From Microbacterium trichothecenolyticum (lineage in GTDB: Bacteria; Actinomycetota; Actinomycetes; Actinomycetales; Microbacteriaceae): a stretch of DNA of 64,000 bases. Of this stretch, positions 1 to 8,959 are shown in pieces. A program made the position numbers and the translations under genes. The stretch lies in assembly GCF_000956465.1 (NCBI RefSeq), contig NZ_JYJA01000037.1, positions 1-64,000 of the forward strand, given 5' to 3'. Under the pieces are notes generated by a model. That model worked only from the letters and a program-made list of their open reading frames with translations. It was not told the DNA's origin and made no database searches. How positions within the stretch are numbered: the first letter of the stretch is position 1; every line of letters starts with the position of its first letter.

Positions 1-861
1 GCTCGGGGCTGCGAAGGTGCCCTGCTCGAAGCCGAGCGCCACCGTCACGTTCTCGTTCGGGCCCAGGCCTTCGTCACCCGCGCTGAACACGACCGCGCTC
101 GTCGCCGACGCGCCGACGGCCTGCGCCCACGCCTGGACGGCGTCCGGCAGCGACTCAGGCTCCGCCGCGCGCTCGATCGCGCACTGCTCGGTCGATCCGT
201 AGGGCCCGGCATAGCAGAACGCACGCCCTTCGATCAGGCCGGCTGCAGCATCCGTCGCCACATGCACGTCAGCGGTGACGACATCGAACGGCTGCGCGTG
301 GTCGGTGCCGACCGTGTCCCAGTAGAACTCGTCGGCCGCGGTGTCCTCGTAGCGCAGCACGACGTCGCTCATCTCGTACGTGATGACGTAGGTCTGCGCA
401 CCGCGCACGTAGGAGTCGTCGCCGGTGAGCACGTAGATCCAGTCGCCGTCGCGTTCGGTCCACCACGGGATCGCCGCGCCGTCGGCGCCGGTCACGGTGT
501 AGACGACGGTGCCGAGGTCGATGCCGCTGTCGACGACCGGCAGCGCCCGCACCATGCCCTTGTTCTGGTCGAAGTCCGGGAAGCGCGCCACGATCGTCTC
601 GGTGGTGAGCAGGCGACTGCGCTCGCCCGTGCCGCGGACGAGCCAGTAGTCGGCCCGGAACGAATCGAACGTGAAATCGTCGACGGATGCTGCCCCCACC
701 GCGTCGAGGACGGCGGGGCGTTCGCTCCCCCGCGCCGCTACCGCCGCGGGCGTGGCGGAGGCACCCGCGACCCCGAGCGTGATCGCACCCGCGACGACGA
801 GCGCGACGAGCACCCCGGTGGCGATCCCCCAGCGACGCCATCCGCGTCGTGACACCGACAT
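1..861 (-). CDS. DUF2207-type membrane-anchored protein (3' end outside window)
   Basis: The frame opens at ATG 861 and stays open to base 1, giving 287 residues; the C-terminus lies outside the window. An Arg-rich start is followed by one hydrophobic segment (about residues 11-34) ending in Ala residues, which reads as a signal peptide or anchor. Next comes an extracytoplasmic beta-rich domain with the [10 protein letters not shown] and [12 protein letters not shown] motifs typical of the N-terminal part of DUF2207 proteins. Full-length members usually carry further transmembrane helices and a Gly/Ser-rich tail, which would lie to the left. Function in the family is not established. It ends the minus-strand run that starts with lysC, but 53 nt separate it from mqo, so co-transcription is uncertain. 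Confidence 0.8.
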   Translation of the reverse strand, partial: MSVSRRGWRRWGIATGVLVALVVAGAITLGVAGASATPAAVAARGSERPAVLDAVGAASVDDFTFDSFRADYWLVRGTGERSRLLTTETIVARFPDFDQNKGMVRALPVVDSGIDLGTVVYTVTGADGAAIPWWTERDGDWIYVLTGDDSYVRGAQTYVITYEMSDVVLRYEDTAADEFYWDTVGTDHAQPFDVVTADVHVATDAAAGLIEGRAFCYAGPYGSTEQCAIERAAEPESLPDAVQAWAQAVGASATSAVVFSAGDEGLGPNENVTVALGFEQGTFAAPS

Positions 862-914
862 GCACCCACCCTAGGGGCGCGCGGGCCCGCTCGCCCAGGA
901 GGGCGCGCGGCGGA

Positions 915-2429
915 TCAGGCGGTGAGCGCCAGCGCCTCGGCGGTCTCGTCGAGCGACTCCCGCGCGACCTCGGGACGCGCGTTGAGCGTGTCGCCGTAGC
1001 TCGGGATGAGCTCGCGCAGGCGCGGCTCCCACCCCTCGATGCGGTCGGGGAAGCAGGTCTTCAGCAGGCCGAGCATGATCGAGACGGCGGTCGAGGCGCC
1101 CGGGGAGGCGCCGAGCAGGCCGGCGATCGTGCCGTCGGCTCCGGTGACGACCTCCGTGCCGAACTGCAGCACGCCGCCCTTCTCCGGGTCCTTCTTCATG
1201 ACCTGCGCGCGCTGGCCGGCCTGGATGATCTCCCAGTCCTCGTCCTTCGCGGTGGGCATGAAGGTGCGGAGGCTGTCGACCTTCTTCTTGTGGTTCTTCA
1301 GCAGCTCGCCGACCAGGTAGGTGATGAGGCTGGGGTTGTCCCACGCCACCTTGAGCATCGGGCCGAGGTTGCCCGGGCGCACCTGGCCCACGATGTCGAA
1401 CCACGATCCGGTCTTGAGGAACTTCGGGCTGAACGTCGCGAACGGCCCGAACAGCAGCGAGGCCTCGCCGTCCACGACGCGCGTGTCGAGGTGCGGCACC
1501 GACATCGGCGGCGCGCCGACCGAGGCCTGCGAGTACACCTTCGCCTTGTGCTGCGCCACGACCGCGGGATTCGACGTCTTGAGGAACTGCCCGCCGATCG
1601 GGAACACGCCATAGCCCGAGATCTCGGGGATACCGGAGCGCTGCAGCAGCTTGAGCGCCCAGCCCCCGGCGCCGACGAAGACGAACTTCGCCCGGATCTC
1701 GCCCGGCGTGCGGCCGATCGTGCGGCGGTACTTCACGCTCCAAGTGCCGTCCGAGAGGCGCTTCAGCTTGCGCACCTCGGTGTTGACTCGGACGTCGGCG
1801 CCGTTCTCGGCGAGCCTGTCGACCAGCTGACGGGTCAGGGCGCCGAAGTCGACATCCGTGCCGGCGGGCACACGCGTCGCCGCGAACGGCTCGCCCTTGC
1901 GTCGCTTCTGCATGAGCAGCGGTGCCCACGTGTTGATCACGCGGGAGTCCTCGCTGTACTCGATGCCGGCGAACAGCGGCTCGTCCTTGAGGGCCTCGTA
2001 GCGCTTCTTGAGGTACGCGACGTCCTTCTCGCCCCGCACGAACGTCATGTGCGGGGCCGAGTTGATGAATGTCGACGGGGCGTCGAGCACGCCGGCCTCG
2101 ACGAGCGACGACCACAGCTGCCGGCTCTGCTGGAACTGCTCGTTGATCGAGATCGCCTTGGCGGGGTCGACCGAGCCGTCCTTGCCCTCGGGCATGTAAT
2201 TCAGCTCGCACAGGGCCGCGTGGCCTGTGCCGGCGTTGTTCCACGCGTTCGAGCTCTCCAGCGCGACGTCGCTCAGCCGTTCGAACACGGCGATCTTGAG
2301 GTCGGGCTGCAACTCCTGCAGGAGCGTGCCGAGCGTCGCGCTCATGATCCCGCCGCCGATCAGCAGCACGTCGACGGTCTCGACGTGGGGATTGTTGTCG
2401 GCGTGGTTCTGAGCGGGCGTTGCGGTCAC
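915..2429 (-). CDS. mqo: Malate:quinone oxidoreductase
   Basis: 504 residues, the usual length for Mqo. It oxidises malate to oxaloacetate and passes electrons to the quinone pool, as a peripheral membrane FAD enzyme of the TCA cycle. The N-terminal dinucleotide-binding stretch VDVLLIGGGIMSATLG (about residues 19-34) is clear, and long Mqo-type blocks follow (NAGTGHAALCELNYMPE, GYGVFPIGGQFL, SPGASTAVSIML near the C-terminus). The start is GTG 2429. A TAGAAT -10 box (2441-2436) lies exactly 6 nt upstream, so the message is probably leaderless. No partner gene overlaps it. Confidence 0.96.
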   Translation of the reverse strand: MTATPAQNHADNNPHVETVDVLLIGGGIMSATLGTLLQELQPDLKIAVFERLSDVALESSNAWNNAGTGHAALCELNYMPEGKDGSVDPAKAISINEQFQQSRQLWSSLVEAGVLDAPSTFINSAPHMTFVRGEKDVAYLKKRYEALKDEPLFAGIEYSEDSRVINTWAPLLMQKRRKGEPFAATRVPAGTDVDFGALTRQLVDRLAENGADVRVNTEVRKLKRLSDGTWSVKYRRTIGRTPGEIRAKFVFVGAGGWALKLLQRSGIPEISGYGVFPIGGQFLKTSNPAVVAQHKAKVYSQASVGAPPMSVPHLDTRVVDGEASLLFGPFATFSPKFLKTGSWFDIVGQVRPGNLGPMLKVAWDNPSLITYLVGELLKNHKKKVDSLRTFMPTAKDEDWEIIQAGQRAQVMKKDPEKGGVLQFGTEVVTGADGTIAGLLGASPGASTAVSIMLGLLKTCFPDRIEGWEPRLRELIPSYGDTLNARPEVARESLDETAEALALTA

Positions 2430-2514
2430 CAGACGATTCTAGTTCCGCGTGAAAGCATCCCCGACCCTGGCCGGGTTCTCACACCGAAAATCCGGCGATT
2501 CTTTCCGGAACGCC

Positions 2515-2647
2515 AAGCGAGCGGATGCTCCCCGCGCCCTCTCCGCGCATCGCTTCGCGCTGCGTGGAGCCTCGGGGCGCGTGGGGCCGACCTCGGAAAC
2601 GGACATGCGGTTGAATCCGAGTGCCGGGGGGCGGCATCCGCTCGCTT
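2515..2647. repeat. Distant inverted repeat in the mqo-asd gap
   Basis: The 239-nt gap between asd and mqo holds two 14-nt arms, AAGCGAGCGGATGC (2515-2528) and its exact reverse complement (2634-2647), about 105 nt apart. It lies just downstream of the asd stop codon. It may be a processed or termination structure, or a small palindromic repeat element. No open frame in the gap looks coding. Confidence 0.5.
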
Positions 2648-2668
2648 CGTGGTGGTTCGCGCGAGGCG

Positions 2669-3748
<1,080 letters not shown>

Positions 3749-3933
3749 TCAGCGTGGGCACAAGCGTGGAGCGGACGCGCGGGCACCGTCGGACGCGCGG
3801 GGTTTGGGCGATTCTACCGCTGGGCGGGAGCGGGGCAGGCCGGATTACGGCGAGCGGTGGGCCACGACAGGCTCCGAAGGATGACCCGCCCCTGGCCCGC
3901 CGATCGAGGCGAACGCCTCTTCCGCCGCACATG

Positions 3934-4503
3934 TCACCGGCGGCGGTACTCGTTCATGACGACTCCCGAACCGAAGGCGCGCGACCGCTCGAGCACGAAC
4001 GATTCCGGGGCGTAGCCGCCGGCGAACAGCGGCAGGCCGTCACCGAACACGATCGGATTGACCTTGAGCACGAGCCGGTCGATGTCATCGCGCAGCTGCG
4101 CCGCGAGCACTCCGCCGCCGCACAGCCAGATGTCGGCACCCGGCCGCCCTTTGAGGTCGGCTACCACACCGCGCGGATCGTCGGCCGTGATGCGGACACT
4201 GCCTCCGACATCACGAGAGGTCCGCGAGCGCGAGAAGACGATCTGCTCGAGGTGCGGATAAGGATCATCGGTGAGCGGCAGTCCCGCCGCGAACGTGTTC
4301 CAGCCCATGAGCACGGTCGCGAAGCGTCCGCGCGGGGCGGTCGACCCCAGCGCCTCGTAGAGCAGGCCGGGCACGGTGTCTGCCCACTCCGCGTTGATCG
4401 CGTCCATATGGTCGCCCTCGACGGGGAACGCGTCGAAGGCTCCGTCCGGTGCGGCGATGCGGCCGTCGAGCGACACGGCGGCGTAATAGATGAGCTCGCG
4501 CAT
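3934..4503 (-). CDS. Dihydrofolate reductase-family protein (RibD C-terminal type)
   Basis: 189 residues. It opens with the family signature RELIYYAAVSLDGRIAAPDGAFD and ends with the GLPLFAGG motif of RibD_C/DHFR-fold proteins. Such proteins bind NADPH; the substrate of this subgroup is not known, and it is not a classical trimethoprim-target FolA. The start ATG 4503 has a GAAAGGA ribosome-binding site. It is divergent from the TetR gene at 4578, with a palindrome between them, so it is probably the TetR target. Two other DHFR-fold sequences occur in this window (46595-47158 and the fragment at 59217). Confidence 0.88.
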   Translation of the reverse strand: MRELIYYAAVSLDGRIAAPDGAFDAFPVEGDHMDAINAEWADTVPGLLYEALGSTAPRGRFATVLMGWNTFAAGLPLTDDPYPHLEQIVFSRSRTSRDVGGSVRITADDPRGVVADLKGRPGADIWLCGGGVLAAQLRDDIDRLVLKVNPIVFGDGLPLFAGGYAPESFVLERSRAFGSGVVMNEYRRR

Positions 4504-4515
4504 GGCTGTCCTTTC

Positions 4516-4556
4516 ACGACATGTGTAGTGATTGAACAGACTACGACATCTGTCGT
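4516..4556. promoter_or_regulatory. Probable TetR operator between the DHFR-like gene and tetR
   Basis: A perfect palindrome ACGACATCTGTCGT (4543-4556) lies beside a degenerate copy ACGACATGTGTAGT (4516-4529). They occupy the divergent gap, so a dimeric regulator bound here could block both promoters. Assignment to the adjacent TetR protein is inferred from position. Confidence 0.6.
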
Positions 4557-4577
4557 GGATTAGCTAGAGTGAGGGCC

Positions 4578-5174
4578 ATGGCACGCAACGACGAACGGCG
4601 CCGACTGCTCACGGATGCCGGGATCGGCGTCCTCGCCGCGGACGGCATGCGGGGGCTGACGCACCGGGCGGTGGACGCGCGCGCAGGAGTGCCGACAGGG
4701 ACCGCGTCGAACTACTTCCGCAGCCGGGAGGCACTCGTCGGAGCGCTCGTGGAGCGGATCGGCGAACGCCTCGCCCCCGATCCCGCGGTCCACGCGCAGT
4801 GGCGCGACCGCACCCCGACCGCCGCACTGTTCGCGGACTACACCCGGGACATCGTGCGCCGGCTCAGCGCCGAGCGGGACGTGACCCTCGCGCTGTTCAC
4901 GCTGCGGCTGGAAGCAGCGCGCTCGCCCGCGATCGCTTCAGCGCTCGGCGATTGGATGCGGGCGGGGTTCGCCGCGGACGTCGCCTTCAACCGGGACGCC
5001 GGGCTCCCAGGCGGGGCGTTCGAGATCGCGCTGTTCCACTATGCGATCGAAGGGCTGATCCTCGACCGGCTCACGGTGTCGATCGACCCCGAGGCGTCGA
5101 CGGACGAGATCGTCGAGGCGTTCGTGGAGGGGCTGCTGGGAGGTCGCACCCGCGACGGCGAGCGCCGGGGATGA
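4578..5174 (+). CDS. TetR-family transcriptional regulator
   Basis: 198 residues from ATG 4578. The N-terminal helix-turn-helix is typical: GMRGLTHRAVDARAGVPTGT followed by SNYFRSREALVGALVERI. The C-terminal half is an all-helical ligand domain of unknown specificity. A TAGAGT box (4565-4570) lies 7 nt before ATG 4578, which makes the alternative upstream GTG (4569) unlikely because it would precede or overlap the transcript start. It probably represses itself and the divergent DHFR-like gene through the palindrome at 4543-4556. Confidence 0.88.
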   Translation: MARNDERRRLLTDAGIGVLAADGMRGLTHRAVDARAGVPTGTASNYFRSREALVGALVERIGERLAPDPAVHAQWRDRTPTAALFADYTRDIVRRLSAERDVTLALFTLRLEAARSPAIASALGDWMRAGFAADVAFNRDAGLPGGAFEIALFHYAIEGLILDRLTVSIDPEASTDEIVEAFVEGLLGGRTRDGERRG

Positions 5175-5175
5175 A

Positions 5176-5200
5176 CGGATGCCTCGGGCCGAGGCATCCG
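5176..5200. terminator. Bidirectional terminator hairpin between tetR and lysC
   Basis: A 9-bp perfect stem (CGGATGCCT at 5176-5184 with AGGCATCCG at 5192-5200) and a 7-nt loop sit between the convergent stop codons. There is no clear T-run, as is common in GC-rich actinobacteria. Confidence 0.6.
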
Positions 5201-5217
5201 CTTGACCCGAGATGTCG

Positions 5218-5736
5218 TCAGCGGCCGGTGCCGGCGTAGACGGTCGCCTCGATGTCGCCGTCCAGGCCGTAGGCGGTGTGGACGACGCGGGCGGCCTCGG
5301 CCAGGTCATCGCCGCGCACCACGACCGAGATGCGGATCTCGGAGGTCGAGATCATCTCGATGTTGATGCCCGCGACGCTCAGCGCCTCGAAGAGCGTGGC
5401 GGAGACGCCCGTGTGGGTGCGCATGCCCGCGCCGACGACGGAGAGCTTGCCGATCTGGTCGTCGTGCACCAGGTTCTCGAACCCGATCTCGGACTGGTCG
5501 GCCGCGAGCGCCTTGAGCGCAGTGGCGGCGTCGGTCTTGGGAAGAGTGAACGAGATGTCGGTGCGACCGGTCGTCGCCGCCGACACGTTCTGCACGATCA
5601 TGTCGACGTTGGCACCGGACTTCGCGACGACCTTGAAGATCTCGGCCGCCTTGCCGGGCACGTCGGGGACGCCGATCACGGTGATCTTGGCCTGGCCGAG
5701 GTCGGTGGCGACGCCGGCGACGATGGGCTCTTCCAT
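5218..5736 (-). other. In-frame internal start: aspartokinase beta subunit
   Basis: Within lysC, ATG 5736 is in frame and preceded by a strong ribosome-binding site AGGGGGAGA with 5-6 nt spacing. The product is 172 residues, beginning [12 protein letters not shown] and containing both ACT domains. Corynebacterial aspartokinases are alpha2beta2 enzymes whose beta chain arises from such an internal start and has a similar length. The sequence shows the start and site directly; the alpha/beta assembly is inferred from that family knowledge. Confidence 0.75.
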
Positions 5737-6519
5737 CTCTTCTCCCCCTGAAATGTCGGGAACTGTGCCCTCGGGAAGGTTCATCCCTTGGCCGAGCACG
5801 TAGGTCCCCACGCCCGAACTGAACGTGGAGCGGGCGTGGATGAGCACGCCGTGACGGCGCGCGTATTCGACGGCACGGATGTACAGCACCTTCGCGCCGT
5901 TGGCGGCGAGCTCGAGCATCTCCTCGGCCGACACGACGGTGAGCTTCTTCGCCTTCGGCACGACACGCGGGTCGGCCGTGAAGATGCCGTCGACATCGCT
6001 GTAGATCTCGCAGACGTCGGCTTCGAGCGCCGCCGCGAGGGCGACAGCCGTGGTGTCGGAGCCGCCCCGGCCGAGCGTCGTGATGTCGCGGGTGTCGCGG
6101 TTGAACCCCTGGAACCCGGCGACGATGACGATCGCGCCCTCGTCGAGGGCCTCGCGCAGGCGGATCGGCGTCACATCGACGATGCGAGCCGAGCCGTGGT
6201 CGGCAGTCGTGATCATGCCCGCCTGGCTGCCGGTGAAGGAGCGGGCCTCGAAGCCCATGGAGTGGATCGCCATCGCGAGCAGCGCCATCGAGATGCGCTC
6301 CCCGCTCGACAGCAGCATGTCGAGCTCGCGCGGCGCCGGGATCGGCGCGACCTGGCTTGCGAGATCGAGAAGCTCATCAGTCGTGTCGCCCATCGCGCTG
6401 ACGGCCACCACGACGTCGTGACCGGCACGACGGGCGTCGACGATCCGCTTCGCGACGCGCTTGATGCTCTCGGCATCAGCCACCGACGATCCGCCGTACT
6501 TCTGGACGATCAGCGCCAC
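5218..6519 (-). CDS. lysC: Aspartokinase (alpha subunit)
   Basis: 433 residues from GTG 6519. It phosphorylates aspartate, the committed step to Lys, Thr and Met. The nucleotide-binding KYGGSSV motif (residues 7-13) is followed by the amino-acid kinase fold ([27 protein letters not shown]) and two C-terminal ACT domains that bind feedback inhibitors. The frame is open to an ATG at 6570, but the GTG has a GGAG site 8 nt upstream and matches the start of actinobacterial homologues. An internal start gives a separate beta subunit (see 5218-5736). Downstream asd is displaced by a DHFR/TetR pair. Confidence 0.95.
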   Translation of the reverse strand: MALIVQKYGGSSVADAESIKRVAKRIVDARRAGHDVVVAVSAMGDTTDELLDLASQVAPIPAPRELDMLLSSGERISMALLAMAIHSMGFEARSFTGSQAGMITTADHGSARIVDVTPIRLREALDEGAIVIVAGFQGFNRDTRDITTLGRGGSDTTAVALAAALEADVCEIYSDVDGIFTADPRVVPKAKKLTVVSAEEMLELAANGAKVLYIRAVEYARRHGVLIHARSTFSSGVGTYVLGQGMNLPEGTVPDISGGEEMEEPIVAGVATDLGQAKITVIGVPDVPGKAAEIFKVVAKSGANVDMIVQNVSAATTGRTDISFTLPKTDAATALKALAADQSEIGFENLVHDDQIGKLSVVGAGMRTHTGVSATLFEALSVAGINIEMISTSEIRISVVVRGDDLAEAARVVHTAYGLDGDIEATVYAGTGR

Positions 6520-6659
6520 ATCGAACTCCACGCGTTTGTCTGAGGACGGGTGAGAACGGATGCCGCTCACCGCGGTCTCCTCTCACCCAAGGGTCCATCT
6601 TACGGACGCGCTGATGCGCGCCCGGCCATGTGTCGCACCGCCCGAGTGCGGCGAGCGCT

Positions 6660-6741
6660 GCACAGAATCGGAGCTTCTGCCCGACACGCCGCTCAGGGCG
6701 CCCACCGACCGGCGTGTCGGCGAAAGGTCCCGATTCTGTGC
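6660..6741. repeat. Nested long palindrome upstream of the 6762 gene
   Basis: Outer arms GCACAGAATCGG (6660-6671) and CCGATTCTGTGC (6730-6741) flank inner arms CCGACACGCCG (6681-6691) and CGGCGTGTCGG (6710-6720). The whole can fold into one long, twice-interrupted hairpin. It lies between the 5' ends of lysC and the 6762 gene. It could be an intergenic repeat element or a structured RNA; no protein is encoded. Confidence 0.6.
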
Positions 6742-6761
6742 GGCGCCAGTAGCATCCGAGG

Positions 6762-7250
6762 ATGGAGCAGATCGAGACGTGGTCGGACTTCAATGTGGCC
6801 ATGGTCGGTGCGACGGCGGCGCTCGCGGGTCTCGTGATCGTCGCCGCGAGCGTCAACATCGGCGACATCATCAAGGAGCCGTCGCTCACTGCCCGTCTCG
6901 CCGCGGGCATCTCGAGCCTCGTGCTCGCGCTCATCGGCTCCGCAATCGGGCTCATTCCGGAGGTCGGGCCCGTCCCGTACGGAGTCGCGATGATCGTCAT
7001 CGCGCTCGGCGCCGGGCTGTTCCAGGTGCAGGCGACCCGGAGGATCTTCGAGAATCAGCATCCCGCCAACCGGATGCGCTGGCTCAAGTCGGCGGTGGGC
7101 TTCTTCGCCCCGCTCGCCTACCTGATCGGCGGCGCACTCCTGGCGGCCGGCCAGCCCGCCGGACTGGCGTGGTTCGCCGTCGGGTCGATCGTCGCGATCG
7201 GCGCCGCGCTGCTGGTGTCGTGGATCGTGCTGGTCGAAGTACTGCGCTGA
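6762..7250 (+). CDS. Small integral membrane protein of unknown function
   Basis: 162 residues with four clear hydrophobic helices: about residues 13-31, 45-82 (probably two), 110-130 and 136-160. A charged cytoplasmic stretch RRIFENQHPANRMRWLK lies in the middle. No enzymatic motif is visible. A TAGCAT -10 box (6750-6755) is exactly 6 nt before the ATG, so it is probably leaderless. The 3' end abuts the convergent EamA gene by 2 nt. Function is not recognised. Confidence 0.8.
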   Translation: MEQIETWSDFNVAMVGATAALAGLVIVAASVNIGDIIKEPSLTARLAAGISSLVLALIGSAIGLIPEVGPVPYGVAMIVIALGAGLFQVQATRRIFENQHPANRMRWLKSAVGFFAPLAYLIGGALLAAGQPAGLAWFAVGSIVAIGAALLVSWIVLVEVLR

Positions 7251-7252
7251 CC

Positions 7253-8185
7253 TCAGTTCGGGGCGATCGGCGGCAGGTCGGCCGTTTCGGTCTTGCGTGC
7301 GCGCAGCGCGCCGCCGGTGGCTGCGAGCCAGCACCCGAGGAGCACCAGGGGGAAGCCGATCAGCAGGCCCGGCGTCAGCGGCTCGCCGAGGATGATCGTG
7401 CCGAGGACGATCGCGACGACGGGATTGACGTAGGTGAACAGCGGGGCCCTGACCGGGCCGACCCGCGAGATCAGCGCGAAGAAGGCGATGAACGCGAGCG
7501 CGGTGCAGAGCACGGCGAGGGCCACGAGCGACACGGTGCTCTCGACGGTCGGCACCTGGTGCTGTGTCAGGAACGCGATCGGCGTGTAGAAGATGCCGAC
7601 CGCGAAGAGGGCGAGGGTGATCGAGCCCAGGGACGGCACGTCGCGCAGTTTGGTCGCGATGACGAAAGGCGCGATCGCGTACAGCAGCGCGACGAGGAGC
7701 ACCTCGCCGACGGCCAGGAGACCACCGCCGCCCTCGATGGCGAGCCCCGGACCGGCGACGATCACGAACACGCCCGCGAAGCCGATGAAGAGGCCGATCG
7801 CCCGCGCCGGGCTGAGCACCGACCGGTCGCCGCCGCCGAAGGCGATCAGCGCCGCGAACAGCGGCACGGTCGCCACCAGAAGCCCCGTGAGTCCGGAAGG
7901 CAGCGTCTGCTCAGCATGGCCGAGCAGCAGGAATGGCCCGGCCATCTCGATGGCGCCGAACAGCAGCACCCAGCCGATCTTCGCGAACGCGGGGCGCAGT
8001 GCCTTCTGGTGCAGCGCGAAGGGCAGCAGGAGCAGCGCGCCGAGCAGCGTGCGCCCGGCGACCACCGCCGCGGGCGAGTAGGACTCGACGGCGACGCTGA
8101 TGAACAGGTACGGGACACCCCACAGCAGCGCCATCGCGGCGAACAGCAGCCATGCGCGCGTGTCGAACCGCTGTGAGGAGTTCAT
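7253..8185 (-). CDS. EamA/DMT-superfamily permease
   Basis: 310 residues with about ten hydrophobic helices in two repeats, as in EamA (RhaT/YdcZ-like) exporters of the inner membrane. The N-terminal MALLWGVPYLFISVA stretch and the second-repeat YVNPVVAIVLGTIILGEPLTPGLLIG are characteristic. Substrates in the family are small metabolites; none can be assigned here. The ATG at 8185 follows a GGAG 9-10 nt upstream; an in-frame TTG at 8200 is possible but overlaps that site. It is a single-gene unit, convergent with the 6762 gene. Confidence 0.88.
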   Translation of the reverse strand: MNSSQRFDTRAWLLFAAMALLWGVPYLFISVAVESYSPAAVVAGRTLLGALLLLPFALHQKALRPAFAKIGWVLLFGAIEMAGPFLLLGHAEQTLPSGLTGLLVATVPLFAALIAFGGGDRSVLSPARAIGLFIGFAGVFVIVAGPGLAIEGGGGLLAVGEVLLVALLYAIAPFVIATKLRDVPSLGSITLALFAVGIFYTPIAFLTQHQVPTVESTVSLVALAVLCTALAFIAFFALISRVGPVRAPLFTYVNPVVAIVLGTIILGEPLTPGLLIGFPLVLLGCWLAATGGALRARKTETADLPPIAPN

Positions 8186-8362
8186 GCGGGGTGTCTCCAA
8201 AATGGTGTGGCGAGTCAGCCGAGACGTCGCCGGACGGACGACGTCGTCATGGACTCAGGTTCCGCGGTCGCCGGCGTTGCGCGCGAGACGGCCGACCGCC
8301 AATCTACGACGGACTTCCGACATCCTCGGCGATCGCGGAGGACTCCTGGACCGGCATCGGGG

Positions 8363-8956
8363 TCAGACCGAGCGGCGGCCCTCGAAGGCGCGACCCAGCG
8401 TGACCTCGTCGGCGTACTCGAGGTCGCCGCCGACCGGGAGACCGGAGGCGAGGCGGGTGACCGTGATCTCGAGGGTGTGCAGCAGACGGCTGAGGTAGGT
8501 CGCCGTCGCCTCGCCCTCGAGGTTCGGGTTGGTCGCGAGGATGACCTCTTGCACAGTGCCGTCGGCGAGCCGCTGCATGAGCTGCGTGATGCGCAGGTCG
8601 TCAGGCCCGATGCCCGCGATCGGGCTGATCGCGCCGCCGAGCACGTGGTACAGCCCGCGGAATTCCCGGGTGCGCTCGATCGCCGCCACGTCCTTGGCAT
8701 CCTCCACGACGCAGATCAGCGTCTGATTGCGGCGGGGGTCGCGGCAGATCGAGCAGCGCTCCTGCTCGGAGACGTTGCCGCACACCTCGCAGAAGCGAAC
8801 CCGCTCGCGCACCTCGCTGAGCAGCTCGGCGAGGTGCGACACGTCGAAGTTCGGCGTCTGCAGGATGTGGAACGCGATGCGCTGCGCCGACTTCGGCCCG
8901 ATCCCGGGAAGGCGGCCGAACTCGTCGATCAAGTCTTGGACGATGCCGTCGTACAT
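8363..8956 (-). CDS. recR: Recombination mediator RecR
   Basis: 197 residues, the standard length. RecR works with RecO and RecF to load RecA on gapped DNA. It has a helix-hairpin-helix [14 protein letters not shown] (residues 15-28), a zinc finger with Cys56, Cys59, Cys68 and Cys71, and a Toprim domain ([15 protein letters not shown]). The start lies 3 nt after the dnaX stop, so the two are co-transcribed. The small nucleoid protein gene ybaB/ebfC that often separates dnaX and recR is not between them. Confidence 0.97.
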   Translation of the reverse strand: MYDGIVQDLIDEFGRLPGIGPKSAQRIAFHILQTPNFDVSHLAELLSEVRERVRFCEVCGNVSEQERCSICRDPRRNQTLICVVEDAKDVAAIERTREFRGLYHVLGGAISPIAGIGPDDLRITQLMQRLADGTVQEVILATNPNLEGEATATYLSRLLHTLEITVTRLASGLPVGGDLEYADEVTLGRAFEGRRSV

Positions 8957-8959
8957 GGG

